Counted from the first letter of the stretch, positions 26,475 through 35,475 are shown. The stretch is 64,000 nucleotides of DNA from Paludicola sp. MB14-C6 (GCF_030908625.1 NZ_CP133133.1:1984001-2048000), one strand, 5' to 3'. Translations and numbers: made by a program. The notes: generated by a model from the sequence alone, not told the origin.

Positions 26475-27308
26475 TTGAAAACTACTGAAAAAAACAAAAC
26501 CAAAAGCCAAAAACCAATGAAGATTATTGATGCTCATGCACATATTTTTCCCGAAAAGATTGCTGAAAAAGCAGTTGCTTCTATTGGCGATTTTTATGAC
26601 ATTCCAATGCGAGGAAACGGAACAAGTGAAATGCTTTTAAAAAGTGGCGAAACCATTGGCGTGGAAAAATATTTAGTATGTTCCACAGCAACAAAACCCC
26701 AGCAAGTCATTCCGATTAACGATTTTATTTACGATGAATGTCAAAAGCATGATGAATTTGTTGGCTTTGCAACGCTTCATCCATTTATGGAGAACATAGA
26801 GCAAGAAATTGAACGAATTTTATCGCTAGGGTTTAAAGGAATTAAACTTCATCCCGATTTTCAGTTGTTTCATATAGATGATGAAAAAGCAATGAAAATG
26901 TACAAACGTGTTGAAGGAAAGTTAATGATATTATTTCATACTGGGGATGACCGTTATGATTATTCTCGTCCGACTAGGTTAGCAAGAGTATGTGATAAAT
27001 TTCCAGATTTAAAATGCATTGCTGCCCATTTTGGTGGCTACCAAAATTGGGATGAGGCTTACGAAGCATATGATAGTCAAAATATTTATATGGATACTTC
27101 AAGCTCATTGTTTCAATTGAATCCTGAACATGCTTTAAAAATGATTGATAAATTTGGAGTAAATCAATTTTTCTTTGGAACAGATTTCCCAATGTGGTCA
27201 CATAAGCAAGAGCTAGACCGATTATTCAACTTAAATTTAAGCGATGAAGATTTACAATCTATTTTATATTGGAATTTTTATAATACAGTATTGAATGATA
27301 ATAGATAA
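26475..27308 (+). CDS. Amidohydrolase family (Amidohydro_2) protein
   Basis: A 277-residue TIM-barrel metal hydrolase. Metal ligands are in IDAHAHIFP, KLHPDFQ, FHTGDD, AHFGG and GTDFPMW. This is the Amidohydro_2/ACMSD-like group, whose members are decarboxylases or hydrolases. Substrate unknown. TTG 26475 follows AAGAGGATAA; ATG at 26517 would remove a Lys-rich 14-residue lead-in and is also possible. No close partner genes. Confidence 0.85.
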   Translation: MKTTEKNKTKSQKPMKIIDAHAHIFPEKIAEKAVASIGDFYDIPMRGNGTSEMLLKSGETIGVEKYLVCSTATKPQQVIPINDFIYDECQKHDEFVGFATLHPFMENIEQEIERILSLGFKGIKLHPDFQLFHIDDEKAMKMYKRVEGKLMILFHTGDDRYDYSRPTRLARVCDKFPDLKCIAAHFGGYQNWDEAYEAYDSQNIYMDTSSSLFQLNPEHALKMIDKFGVNQFFFGTDFPMWSHKQELDRLFNLNLSDEDLQSILYWNFYNTVLNDNR

Positions 27309-27358
27309 AAATGTGCAAAGTAATTAGGTAATTTCTTTAACATATCTTAAAGAAAAGA

Positions 27359-27387
27359 TTGAAAAAACTTTAACAATAAGGTATAAT
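27359..27387 (+). promoter_or_regulatory. Sigma-A-type promoter for oadG-oadB
   Basis: TTGAAA, 17-base spacer, TATAAT, 49 bases ahead of the OadG/MmdD-like start. Confidence 0.65.
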
Positions 27388-27436
27388 AATCATTAGTGTT
27401 ATGATATTTTATTATAATGTAAAGGAGAGAAAAAAT

Positions 27437-27808
27437 ATGGAATTAGTTGACTGGGGATTTTCAAATGCAGTAGTAATAACTGGACTAGTTGTTGTTTTTG
27501 CTATTCTAATTTTACTAGTTATTCTATGTGTTATGATGGGTAAAGTATTTCAATCAGTGAATAATGCTAAAAAAGGTAATTCACAAAATAATTCTTCTGT
27601 GGCAAGCGTGAGCTCACAAGGAAGCGTTAGTATAATTGATGATGGCATCGGAGATGATGTGGTTGCTGCAATTACTGCTGCAATAGCTGTAATGATGTCT
27701 TCTGAAGGTAATGCAAGACCTTTTGCAGTTAGAAGTGTTAAACGTGCAAGAGAGCTAAGACCAGCGTGGAATGCTGCAGGTATTAGCGAAAATACACGAC
27801 CTTTTTAA
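27437..27808 (+). CDS. Na+-pumping decarboxylase small subunit (OadG/MmdD-like)
   Basis: A 123-residue protein with one membrane helix near the N-terminus (about residues 10-34). A Ser/Asn-rich linker leads to a C-terminal segment ending RPAWNAAGISENTRPF, typical of the gamma/delta subunits that bridge the membrane beta subunit and the carboxyltransferase. ATG 27437 follows AAAGGAGAG. It lies 83 bases ahead of the beta subunit. The soluble partners are probably the subunits at 12593-15889. Confidence 0.88.
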   Translation: MELVDWGFSNAVVITGLVVVFAILILLVILCVMMGKVFQSVNNAKKGNSQNNSSVASVSSQGSVSIIDDGIGDDVVAAITAAIAVMMSSEGNARPFAVRSVKRARELRPAWNAAGISENTRPF

Positions 27809-27891
27809 AACAAAACAATTAAGGTATTTTGAAAATTGAAAAGAGAAAGTTCAAACTTATGATTTAATTAAATTGCTTTAAGGAGAGAAAA

Positions 27892-29109
27892 ATGTTTGAT
27901 GTTTTTTTAGAGACGATACAAGGCCTTTTGAATAGGTCGGGCATAGTTAATATGACCTGGCAACAAGGTGTTATGATCTTAATTTCAGGGCTTCTTATGT
28001 ATTTAGCGATAAAAAAAGGATATGAACCACTTTTACTATTACCAATTGCGTTTGGTATGCTATTAACCAATCTACCTGTAGCAGATATATTCCATATGGA
28101 ATATTTTGTTGCCAAAGAGGTTAATTATGGCGAAATACTTCACAATGGCGGATTACTGGATTTTTTATATCTCGGTGTTAAATTGGGCATTTATCCATCA
28201 CTTATTTTCCTAGGAATTGGCTGTATGACAGACTTCGGTCCGCTCATTGCAAATCCCAAAAGTTTCTTACTTGGCGCTGCTGCACAAGCAGGTATTTTCG
28301 TAACTTTTATTGGTGCACTTGGAATTAGCGCTTTAATTCCTGAATCTGCACCGGAATGGCTACAAGGTCTTCGTTTTACAAACGAACAAGCTGCATCCAT
28401 TGCTATTATCGGTGGTGCAGATGGACCGACAGCAATTTTAGTTGCAAAAACATTAGCGCCGGCATTATTAGGTTCTATTGCAGTTGCCGCATATTCATAT
28501 ATGGCGTTGGTTCCAATTATCCAACCACCAATTATGAAAGCTTTAACTACAAAAAAAGAACGTTCAGTAGTAATGAAACAGCTCCGTCCGGTTTCCAAGA
28601 CAGAGAAAATTATTTTCCCAATCGTCGTTACTTTAGTCATTTGTTTGATTGTTCCGGATGCTACTCCATTAATCGGAATGTTTATGCTTGGTAATCTAAT
28701 GAAAGAATCTGGTGCGGTTGATCGTTTGGTAAAAACAGCTCAAAATGAGTTAATGAATATCGTTACTATTTTCTTAGGTATTTCTGTTGGTGCAACAACA
28801 AAAGCAGAATACTTTTTAAACGTTAAAATTCTAGGCATAATTGTTTTAGGTTTATTTGCATTCTGTATTGGTACAGCTGCAGGTGTGTTATTCGGAAAGC
28901 TAATGTATGTCTTTTCTAAAGGTCAAGTTAACCCATTGATTGGTTCTGCAGGTGTTTCAGCAGTTCCAATGGCTGCAAGAGTATCCCAAAGAGTTGGTGC
29001 GGAAGCTAACCCTGTTAACTTCTTATTAATGCATGCAATGGGCCCTAACGTAGCTGGTGTTATCGGTTCTGCGGTGGCAGCTGGTGTACTATTAAGCATA
29101 TTTGCATAA
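27892..29109 (+). CDS. Na+-translocating decarboxylase beta subunit (OadB/MmdB/GcdB)
   Basis: A 405-residue polytopic membrane protein. Family signatures are present: GGADGPTAI with the essential Asp, the GNLMKESGAVDRLVKTAQNEL helix, and HAMGPNVAGVIGSAVAAG near the end. It couples decarboxylation of carboxybiotin to Na+ export. Whether the substrate is oxaloacetate, methylmalonyl-CoA or glutaconyl-CoA depends on the soluble subunit it joins. Only MmdA-like and OadA-like candidates are in this window, 12-15 kb away. ATG after AAGGAGAG; a terminator follows. Confidence 0.96.
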   Translation: MFDVFLETIQGLLNRSGIVNMTWQQGVMILISGLLMYLAIKKGYEPLLLLPIAFGMLLTNLPVADIFHMEYFVAKEVNYGEILHNGGLLDFLYLGVKLGIYPSLIFLGIGCMTDFGPLIANPKSFLLGAAAQAGIFVTFIGALGISALIPESAPEWLQGLRFTNEQAASIAIIGGADGPTAILVAKTLAPALLGSIAVAAYSYMALVPIIQPPIMKALTTKKERSVVMKQLRPVSKTEKIIFPIVVTLVICLIVPDATPLIGMFMLGNLMKESGAVDRLVKTAQNELMNIVTIFLGISVGATTKAEYFLNVKILGIIVLGLFAFCIGTAAGVLFGKLMYVFSKGQVNPLIGSAGVSAVPMAARVSQRVGAEANPVNFLLMHAMGPNVAGVIGSAVAAGVLLSIFA

Positions 29110-29123
29110 CTTGCTTTACAAAT

Positions 29124-29154
29124 AAAAAAGCTCTCCTTGTGGAGGGCTTTTTTT
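29124..29154. terminator. Bidirectional terminator
   Basis: A 13-bp stem (AAAAAAGCTCTCC / GGAGGGCTTTTTT, TTGT loop) between the convergent oadB-like gene and the membrane protein ending at 29153. Confidence 0.88.
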
Positions 29155-29698
29155 ATTTATGCTTTAAAGGGTAATATGTTTTATACATCGTATCATAAAA
29201 TAAGTTGATTTTTGGCGGCCAGATTGTAAAAACAATTAAGCTTATCAATGCAAGAATATACAAAGGAAATACAATCCAAAACCATTTGGTAATATCACGT
29301 TTTGTGACTAGAAGACGATAGCCTAGATAAGCGGATATTAAAGCATATAGGAATACGGAAAAGATGTCTATAAGAGCGATATTATAGCCTATTATACCCG
29401 AGTAGGTGTAATAGAAAATAATGAGCAGAGCATAAACAGAAAGCCCTGCAATTGATTTTGCTGTAAAAAACTTTTTAAAGCTAATATTAAGGCAAAAATA
29501 TTCGATAATACTATAAAGAACAAATGGGACAAATACAATCTTTATATGTTGGAAAACGCTTTCGTTTGTAGCTACAAATAGGCCTACAATAAAATTGTCT
29601 CCCGATAATTCATATAAAAAATGAAACAAGAATGCACCAATTACTATTACAATGGCACCGATAATTTCAAAAAGTAAAATTCGTTTTTTGTTTTCCAT
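29153..29698 (-). CDS. DUF6512-like integral membrane protein
   Basis: A 181-residue protein with five to six membrane spans. The segment NESVFQHIKIVFVPF after the first span resembles the NESVWEHLK motif of DUF6512 proteins common in Clostridia. Function unknown. ATG with AGGGGATGG upstream. Stands alone, though the small gene at 29762 lies upstream on the same strand. Confidence 0.75.
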   Translation of the reverse strand: MENKKRILLFEIIGAIVIVIGAFLFHFLYELSGDNFIVGLFVATNESVFQHIKIVFVPFVLYSIIEYFCLNISFKKFFTAKSIAGLSVYALLIIFYYTYSGIIGYNIALIDIFSVFLYALISAYLGYRLLVTKRDITKWFWIVFPLYILALISLIVFTIWPPKINLFYDTMYKTYYPLKHK

Positions 29699-29761
29699 AT
29701 TACCATCCCCTATAATTTAGTTATATTTATTCATATGTTAGCGGGGCATTGTTTAGACATT

Positions 29762-30028
29762 TTAAAACAAGTAAGTGATTAAAAGCATAATACAGGCGCC
29801 TAATAGAAAATAAAGAGAAGCCTTTAAAAAAGGAATACCGATTGCGTGCTTTTTCTTTGGCTTTGGTGGTTGTAGTTTGTCCATATAGCTATGTGCTTTT
29901 TGATTCAATATTTTTTCACCTAAATGATTTTTATCGGGGTTGATAATTAGAATTGCTTTTTGTACATAATCATCTCGGGTATAATTTATTTCGACAATTT
30001 GTTTATTAACACCTTTTACTGTGTTCAT
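29762..30028 (-). CDS. Small tail-anchored hypothetical protein
   Basis: An 88-residue protein: soluble N-terminal part (EINYTRDDYVQKAILIINPDKNH), a Pro/Lys-rich hinge (PPKPKKKH) and one C-terminal membrane helix (about residues 65-87). ATG 30028 has AAAGGA nine bases upstream; ATG 30037 is too close to it. Family not recognised. Confidence 0.6.
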   Translation of the reverse strand: MNTVKGVNKQIVEINYTRDDYVQKAILIINPDKNHLGEKILNQKAHSYMDKLQPPKPKKKHAIGIPFLKASLYFLLGACIMLLITYLF

Positions 30029-30187
30029 AATAATCATTCCTTTGCTTATTTCAAAATGGGTTATTTATATTTTATACTAAAACCATCTGTTTTAATCAAC
30101 AAAAGCAAATATATACACAATGTAGTCATAACTTTATGAATATACAGTGAAATGTATAGAAAATGCAGGTCAATTTTGCACACAAAT

Positions 30188-30217
30188 GTTGAAAACTCTG
30201 TTGAAAACGTTGATAAC
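30188..30217. repeat. Three 9-bp direct repeats, DnaA-box-like
   Basis: GTTGAAAAC, GTTGAAAAC and GTTGATAAC begin at 30188, 30200 and 30209. On the minus strand they read TTWTCAAC, near the DnaA box TTATCCACA with two mismatches each. TTGTGGAAA at about 30251 is another near match. Confidence 0.45.
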
Positions 30218-30326
30218 TCTATGTAAAATCTGTTTAAAATTGAGGACAACTTGTGGAAAGTTGATATCTACTCTCCGTATATGCATAATGAATGTGCAAA
30301 ATAGCTCATATTAATTGTGTATGTGG

Positions 30327-30356
30327 TTGTGTTATGTTTTCATAATGTGATATAAT
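30327..30356 (+). promoter_or_regulatory. Extended -10 promoter for rlmB
   Basis: TTGTGT, 18-base spacer, TATAAT, with TG one base before the -10 (TGATATAAT). Confidence 0.55.
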
Positions 30357-30479
30357 AAACTTAATCATAGTAATTTTGTTTTTTAAATGCTATAATCCTA
30401 CTTTTAAGTAATACAGCATTAGTAAAAACACCAGTGAAAAGAATTCAATAAATTTATAAATACAGATAAGGAAACCAAT

Positions 30480-31238
30480 ATGGAACAAACAGAGAATATT
30501 CAAAATCAAGACATCATTTCAGGTAGAAATGCAGTTATCGAAGCCCTAAAATCCAATCGTAATATCGATGCAATCTATATGACGAATGGTGAGACACAAG
30601 GCAGCATCAACAAAATTAAAGCAATGGCTCGTGAAAAAGGAATTGTTGTGAAATTCACTACAAATCAAAAATTGGATTTGATGAGTGAAGGAACAACACA
30701 TCAAGGTGTAGTTGCTGTTTGTCCATGTGCTGACTACGCTACTGTTGAAGATATTTTAAGAATATCTGAGCAAAAAGGAACTTCTCCGTTTATTATTATT
30801 GCAGATGAAATCGAAGATCCACACAATTTAGGTGCGTTAATTCGTACAGCAGAAGCATGTGGTGCAGACGGCATTATTATTCCAAAGCGAAGAAGTGCAT
30901 CCTTGTCAGCAACAGTTTATAAAACGAGTGCAGGTGCTGCTAGCGTTTTACCTGTTGCAAAAGTATCAAATTTGGTATCTTGCATTAAAGACCTTAAGAA
31001 GCAAAATATATGGGTATATGGTGCTGATATAGGTGGACAACTATGGTGCGAGCATAAATATAACGGCGGTGTGGCAATTGTTATTGGTTCCGAAGGAAAC
31101 GGATTAGGCAGATTGGTAAAAGAAGAATGCGACTTTATCACCACATTACCAATGTACGGAAACATTAACTCATTAAATGCATCTGTAGCAGGTGGAATTT
31201 TAATGTATGAAGTGGCAAGACAACGTTTAGGAAAATAA
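30480..31238 (+). CDS. rlmB: 23S rRNA (guanosine-2'-O-)-methyltransferase RlmB / TrmH family
   Basis: A 252-residue SPOUT methyltransferase. The N-terminal substrate-binding domain begins IISGRNAVIEALKS. SPOUT motifs follow: DEIEDPHNLGALIRTAEACG, IVIGSEGNGL and LNASVAGGILMYE, which form the knot that binds S-adenosylmethionine. ATG after AAGGAAACC. It modifies 23S rRNA or a tRNA loop. It lies 44 bases ahead of the large P-type-like membrane protein. Confidence 0.93.
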   Translation: MEQTENIQNQDIISGRNAVIEALKSNRNIDAIYMTNGETQGSINKIKAMAREKGIVVKFTTNQKLDLMSEGTTHQGVVAVCPCADYATVEDILRISEQKGTSPFIIIADEIEDPHNLGALIRTAEACGADGIIIPKRRSASLSATVYKTSAGAASVLPVAKVSNLVSCIKDLKKQNIWVYGADIGGQLWCEHKYNGGVAIVIGSEGNGLGRLVKEECDFITTLPMYGNINSLNASVAGGILMYEVARQRLGK

Positions 31239-31282
31239 CTTATATTCATACGTCTTTGTGATGATTGAAATGGGGGACAAAA

Positions 31283-33922
31283 ATGGATGACAAAAATATT
31301 TCAGTTGAAGAGATTTTGCAAGAGTTGCAACTTAAAAAAGCTAAAAATGAAAAATCGAAACCACAAAGCGACCTCAATCATGTAAATGAAATCATTGAGC
31401 AAATTATTACAGAAAAAAAGAATGAACAGATTAAAAAAGAAAATATAACGCTAAGTGATGAAGAAAAACGAAGCCTAGAAAAAGAGATCAAAGCACAAAC
31501 ACGCTCAATAAGCCAGTTGTATGAGCAAATGGAGAAAGATAATACTCGCCAATTAAAAAAGCAACAGCGAGAGGAACGTGCAGTTGAAAAGTTATTGCGT
31601 ATTGAGCCAACTGAAAAGAAAGAAACGGAATTATTAAAAAACCAAGATACTCAGTCTTTAAAAGTGACTTCTGTTCAATCTAATCAAAAGGTAAAAGTAG
31701 AAACATCTTCATTTCAAAAGCTCAATTCAGAAGAAAAGCAAGATAAGCTAGAAGAGCTGAAACAAACTGCAAATAATGATCATATTAAGCGTGAGATGCA
31801 AAATATTACATCGCATTTTGGGCGTTTCAAGATGGATGACAAGCATGTTGAAGACAGTTATGGCAAGCTTGAGATGAACGAAAAAAATTATAAAGAGTAT
31901 AAGAAAAACAGAACTAAAAAAATCGAAAAGTTTGTTTTACAAGAGGAAACGCCGGAGAAATCTCTTAATAAAGAAGATGTAATTGCTCCAAAACCGATTA
32001 CTACTCAATTGCAGACGGAGGAGAAAGTAAAACCGATCCCTATACTCGAAGAAAAGGATGCTGTTTTGCAAAACAATCCGATTGAAGAAGAAATAGAAAG
32101 CCAAGATGAGGTAATGGAAACGGTTATTCATAAAGGAAAGCAACCATTACCCCCAATTTTGAATGAATCAGATGAAGATGAGGAGTTAGAATACACCAAT
32201 GCTTCTCAAAATGAAGAAATTACGCAGTATCTTTCTAAGCTAACAAAAACATTGTTCTTTCGTGTAAGCAGTTTTAGCGTTCTTTCTTTGATTGCACTTG
32301 TTTTATGCTTTTTCCAAGTATCAGGTACGCAGTTTACAGCGTTTCATATGATTACAATATCACCGAGTATCTATGTAATGGCAAATATAATATTATTGGC
32401 GATTGCTATGTGCTTGGCGTTTGATGTGCTGATATCGGCTATTCAATCAATGCTGAATAGAGAACCGGTTACAGATATGTTATATAGCGTTACAACCGTA
32501 GTATGCCTTGCTGCGAATATGCTTTTGCTGTTTAATACAAGTGAAGCACTTACCAAAGGCGTTCAATTGTTTACGCCAATACTCATTATTACGTTTTTGT
32601 TCTTATACATATCTAAATACATGGAAGTCAAAATGATAACACATAATTTTGATTTTATTAAGAATGTTGATAATGAAGAACGATATGGTATCACAATGGT
32701 GGATGATTTTGCAGCTAAAGTAGATATGACTAAGGGAGTTATTGATGAAGAACCATTCTTAGCTAAGACGGTTAAGACTAAATTCTTCAGCCACTTTCTT
32801 TTCCACGTGAATCAGCCTGATGCAAGCGATAAAGCTAACTCTAAAATAGTATTATATGCTTTAATTACGTCAATCATTTCAGGTGGACTCGCATTCCTAT
32901 TATCAAACAAAAATATTTATGTTGCTATGACTATGGCAAGTGGTGTGATGGTGATTGCAACTTCTTTTGTAGCTACATTTTTCTCTGTTTTCCCAATTTA
33001 TGATACAAAAGCAGTTTTATCTCATTTTAAAGCGATGATTCCAAATCAAGACGCATTCGATGAATATAGCGAAGTAAACTCTATCTTGCTGGATGCATAT
33101 GATTTATTCCCGAAAGATACTGTAATCCTGCATGGTATTAAAACTTTTTCAGGAAAACGAATTGATGAGGCAATTGTAAATGCAGCCAGTGTTCTTTGTG
33201 AAAGCAGAAGCATTTTAGCTAATGTATTTTTAACGATTATTGCAGATAATAAGTCGTTGCTGAAACCCGTAGATTCTATTAAATATGAAGATTTAATGGG
33301 TATTTCTGCTTGGGTGGACAATAGGCGAGTGATCATTGGAAATCGTGAACTTATGATTCAACATTCTATTGCAGTTCCAAGTAAAAACTATGAGCTAAAG
33401 TATCAAGAGCAATCTCAAGAAATTGTATATGTAGCAACAGAGGGAGAATTGTCTGCTGCATTCATTATTGAGCTGAAAGCAGAACAAGAAATAGTTAATA
33501 TGTTGCAGGTTTTAGAGCGAAACGGAATTGCAGCTATTGTGAAATCAGTTGATTCTTGCTTAACGCCAACTGTCATTTCACAGCTGTTTGATATTGGACA
33601 AGATTTCATTAAGATACTGCCTTCAAGATTACATAATACATATTATAAACAGGTAGAATCCAAAGAAAAAATGGATGCAGTTCTTGGAACAAACGGAACA
33701 ATCGAGAGCTATATTATTTCAACTGTTACAACGAAAAAGCTTTCTCATTGCATGAAAACCGGATTGCTTTTTCATATTATTTGTATTGTTTTGGGAGTAC
33801 TCGGTTTTTTCGCATTGTTCTTGACAGGACATTTAAATCTTTGTACGAATTTAGCAGTCTTACTATACTTAAGTGCATTCTTTCTTATTTACCTATTCAA
33901 TCAAAAAAGTATACGTTTATAA
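31283..33922 (+). CDS. Degenerate P-type ATPase-like membrane protein (pseudoenzyme)
   Basis: An 879-residue protein. Residues 1 to about 310 are highly charged, Lys/Glu-rich and probably coiled or disordered. Membrane spans follow from about 320 in pairs (two, two more near 410-450, two near 530-570) with two at the C-terminus. Between these, a P1B-like cytoplasmic region is recognisable: ISAWVDNRRVIIGNRELM near 686 matches the N-domain. However, the DKTGT phosphorylation motif reads D604-A-Y-D-L-F, and no TGDN or GDGxND is present. It therefore should not hydrolyse ATP like a pump. ATG 31283 is chosen for its GGGGGAC site. Function unknown. Confidence 0.8.
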   Translation: MDDKNISVEEILQELQLKKAKNEKSKPQSDLNHVNEIIEQIITEKKNEQIKKENITLSDEEKRSLEKEIKAQTRSISQLYEQMEKDNTRQLKKQQREERAVEKLLRIEPTEKKETELLKNQDTQSLKVTSVQSNQKVKVETSSFQKLNSEEKQDKLEELKQTANNDHIKREMQNITSHFGRFKMDDKHVEDSYGKLEMNEKNYKEYKKNRTKKIEKFVLQEETPEKSLNKEDVIAPKPITTQLQTEEKVKPIPILEEKDAVLQNNPIEEEIESQDEVMETVIHKGKQPLPPILNESDEDEELEYTNASQNEEITQYLSKLTKTLFFRVSSFSVLSLIALVLCFFQVSGTQFTAFHMITISPSIYVMANIILLAIAMCLAFDVLISAIQSMLNREPVTDMLYSVTTVVCLAANMLLLFNTSEALTKGVQLFTPILIITFLFLYISKYMEVKMITHNFDFIKNVDNEERYGITMVDDFAAKVDMTKGVIDEEPFLAKTVKTKFFSHFLFHVNQPDASDKANSKIVLYALITSIISGGLAFLLSNKNIYVAMTMASGVMVIATSFVATFFSVFPIYDTKAVLSHFKAMIPNQDAFDEYSEVNSILLDAYDLFPKDTVILHGIKTFSGKRIDEAIVNAASVLCESRSILANVFLTIIADNKSLLKPVDSIKYEDLMGISAWVDNRRVIIGNRELMIQHSIAVPSKNYELKYQEQSQEIVYVATEGELSAAFIIELKAEQEIVNMLQVLERNGIAAIVKSVDSCLTPTVISQLFDIGQDFIKILPSRLHNTYYKQVESKEKMDAVLGTNGTIESYIISTVTTKKLSHCMKTGLLFHIICIVLGVLGFFALFLTGHLNLCTNLAVLLYLSAFFLIYLFNQKSIRL

Positions 33923-33925
33923 AAG

Positions 33926-33959
33926 AAATAGCAAGGAATATTTCCTTGCTATTTGTTTT
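33926..33959 (+). terminator. Rho-independent terminator
   Basis: A perfect 13-bp stem (AAATAGCAAGGAA / TTCCTTGCTATTT, 3-nt loop) followed by GTTTTA. Confidence 0.85.
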
Positions 33960-33965
33960 ATAGGC

Positions 33966-33993
33966 TTGCAATTTGGTATTGGTAGGGTATAAT
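33966..33993 (+). promoter_or_regulatory. Sigma-A-type promoter for the lipoprotein pair
   Basis: TTGCAA, 16-base spacer, TATAAT, 37 bases ahead of the first lipoprotein. Confidence 0.6.
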
Positions 33994-34030
33994 GAAACTA
34001 AGAATAAATGTTATTTTATAGGAGTGTTAT

Positions 34031-34732
34031 ATGAAATATATTGGGGTTATGAAAAGAGTAAGTATTTCTTTTATATTGATAGCAGTGTTATTCAGTTTAA
34101 CGGCTTGCCAAAAGCAAAAGTACATACCGCCCAATGCACAAAAATATCAATATAACTACTACCCAGGAACGGATTGGGGAATGACCGAGCAAGAAGTGAT
34201 AAAATCACTTGGGATTAAGCAAAAGGAAATAAACCGTGAAAGTGAAGATTTAGAAAATAGTGTAAATTACTCTGCGTTCGAGATAAAAAAGAAAGTGTAT
34301 GGTTATCCAGCAATGATTCGATTCAGTTTTCATAACCTCGTAACTGAATCGAACAAGCCAATTGGTTTAACATCGGTTTCAATTGTATTTAAAGATAAGT
34401 ATGATATGAAGCAAATAAACGCTTTTCTAAAGGCGGATTTAACTTCTCAAGGTGATTTTCTTTGTCAATCATCTATAGAAGAAGCACAGCATGATGATTT
34501 TTCAGCCCACTATGAGGCTAAGTTTACATTATCAAAATTGAGAGAATCTTCGGGATATGAAAATTTTAAAATAAAAGAGTATGGAAAGGATTTAATTGTT
34601 ATAAAGCAAGGTGGACCTATATCAACAGTTGATTTGGGAAAAGATATAGAAGACGAAAATGGAACTAAACCGAATGGATGCTACATCACATATGAAGGTT
34701 TAATGGCAGCTATACTTAATAATATAGAATAA
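34031..34732 (+). CDS. Lipoprotein of unknown function, paralogue A
   Basis: A 233-residue lipoprotein: signal peptide to lipobox S-L-T-A-C, then a shared motif NAQKYQYNYYPGTDWGMT, a mixed alpha/beta body, and a C-terminal YEGLMAAILNNIE. ATG after ATAGGAGTG. No family recognised. The motif and both ends are shared with the next gene (34753), a tandem duplicate. Confidence 0.8.
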   Translation: MKYIGVMKRVSISFILIAVLFSLTACQKQKYIPPNAQKYQYNYYPGTDWGMTEQEVIKSLGIKQKEINRESEDLENSVNYSAFEIKKKVYGYPAMIRFSFHNLVTESNKPIGLTSVSIVFKDKYDMKQINAFLKADLTSQGDFLCQSSIEEAQHDDFSAHYEAKFTLSKLRESSGYENFKIKEYGKDLIVIKQGGPISTVDLGKDIEDENGTKPNGCYITYEGLMAAILNNIE

Positions 34733-34752
34733 ATAAAAGGTTGGTGTAGAGT

Positions 34753-35436
34753 ATGAAATATGTAAAGAATTTAGGCGTTATATTATTATCAATCGCATTA
34801 CTGTTATCAACAACAGCTTGCCAAAAACAAAAGGTCGTACCATCAAATGCACAAAAATATCAATATAACTACTACCCAGCAACGGATTGGGGTATGACAA
34901 GAGAGAATTGTTTAAAAGCATTGCATTTAAAGGAAACGGATGTTACAGATGGAGTTCTCCCAGAGATAAAAGAAAAAGATATAGCTGGGTTTTCTATTAA
35001 AAAACAAGTCTTTGGCTATCCGGCAACAATTTATTTTTGTTTTTATTCCAAAAAGGTATCCCAAACAAAAGAAATGGGATTAGCAGATATTTATGTAGTC
35101 TATGAGGGCCAATTTGATGCAGTAAAAATTACGAATGAATTAGTGAAAGGATTAGAAAAGCAAAAGATACCTTTTGTTAATTACAATCCAGAATTAAAAG
35201 ACGCATCCAGTGCAATCTTTCGGGAATATTCAAGCAAAGAAACATTGCAAAGTTTAAATGATGTTGCACTGAAAGAAAAGGCAAAGAAAGCATTTTCACT
35301 GGCTTATAACGGTGCAGATGTTTCAAAGTATGAATCAAAACCACTATCACTTGTAAACATAAAATATCCAATTGAAGGAAAGTGTAGTATTTATTTTGCG
35401 GGTTATGTCCCTGCAATACTCAATAATATAGAATAA
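34753..35436 (+). CDS. Lipoprotein of unknown function, paralogue B
   Basis: A 227-residue lipoprotein: lipobox S-T-T-A-C, then NAQKYQYNYYPATDWGMT and a C-terminal VPAILNNIE, all close to paralogue A. The middle differs strongly, which points to old duplication followed by divergence. GGTTGGTG precedes the ATG. Co-transcribed with paralogue A (20-base gap), and a terminator follows. Confidence 0.8.
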   Translation: MKYVKNLGVILLSIALLLSTTACQKQKVVPSNAQKYQYNYYPATDWGMTRENCLKALHLKETDVTDGVLPEIKEKDIAGFSIKKQVFGYPATIYFCFYSKKVSQTKEMGLADIYVVYEGQFDAVKITNELVKGLEKQKIPFVNYNPELKDASSAIFREYSSKETLQSLNDVALKEKAKKAFSLAYNGADVSKYESKPLSLVNIKYPIEGKCSIYFAGYVPAILNNIE

Positions 35437-35439
35437 ACC

Positions 35440-35475
35440 AATAGGAGCAGATTGCAAATTTGCTCCTATTTTTAT
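35440..35475 (+). terminator. Rho-independent terminator of the lipoprotein pair
   Basis: A 10-bp stem (AATAGGAGCA / TGCTCCTATT), loop about 11 nt, then TTTTTA. Confidence 0.75.

Larger units (their letters stand above)
30029..30479. other. Intergenic region with short repeats and promoters
   Basis: A 451-base A/T-rich gap. It contains three GTTGAAAAC-like repeats (30188-30217), a promoter at 30327-30356 and another extended -10 (TGCTATAAT, 30388-30396). Several short frames exist but none has a ribosome binding site or recognisable protein. Confidence 0.5.
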
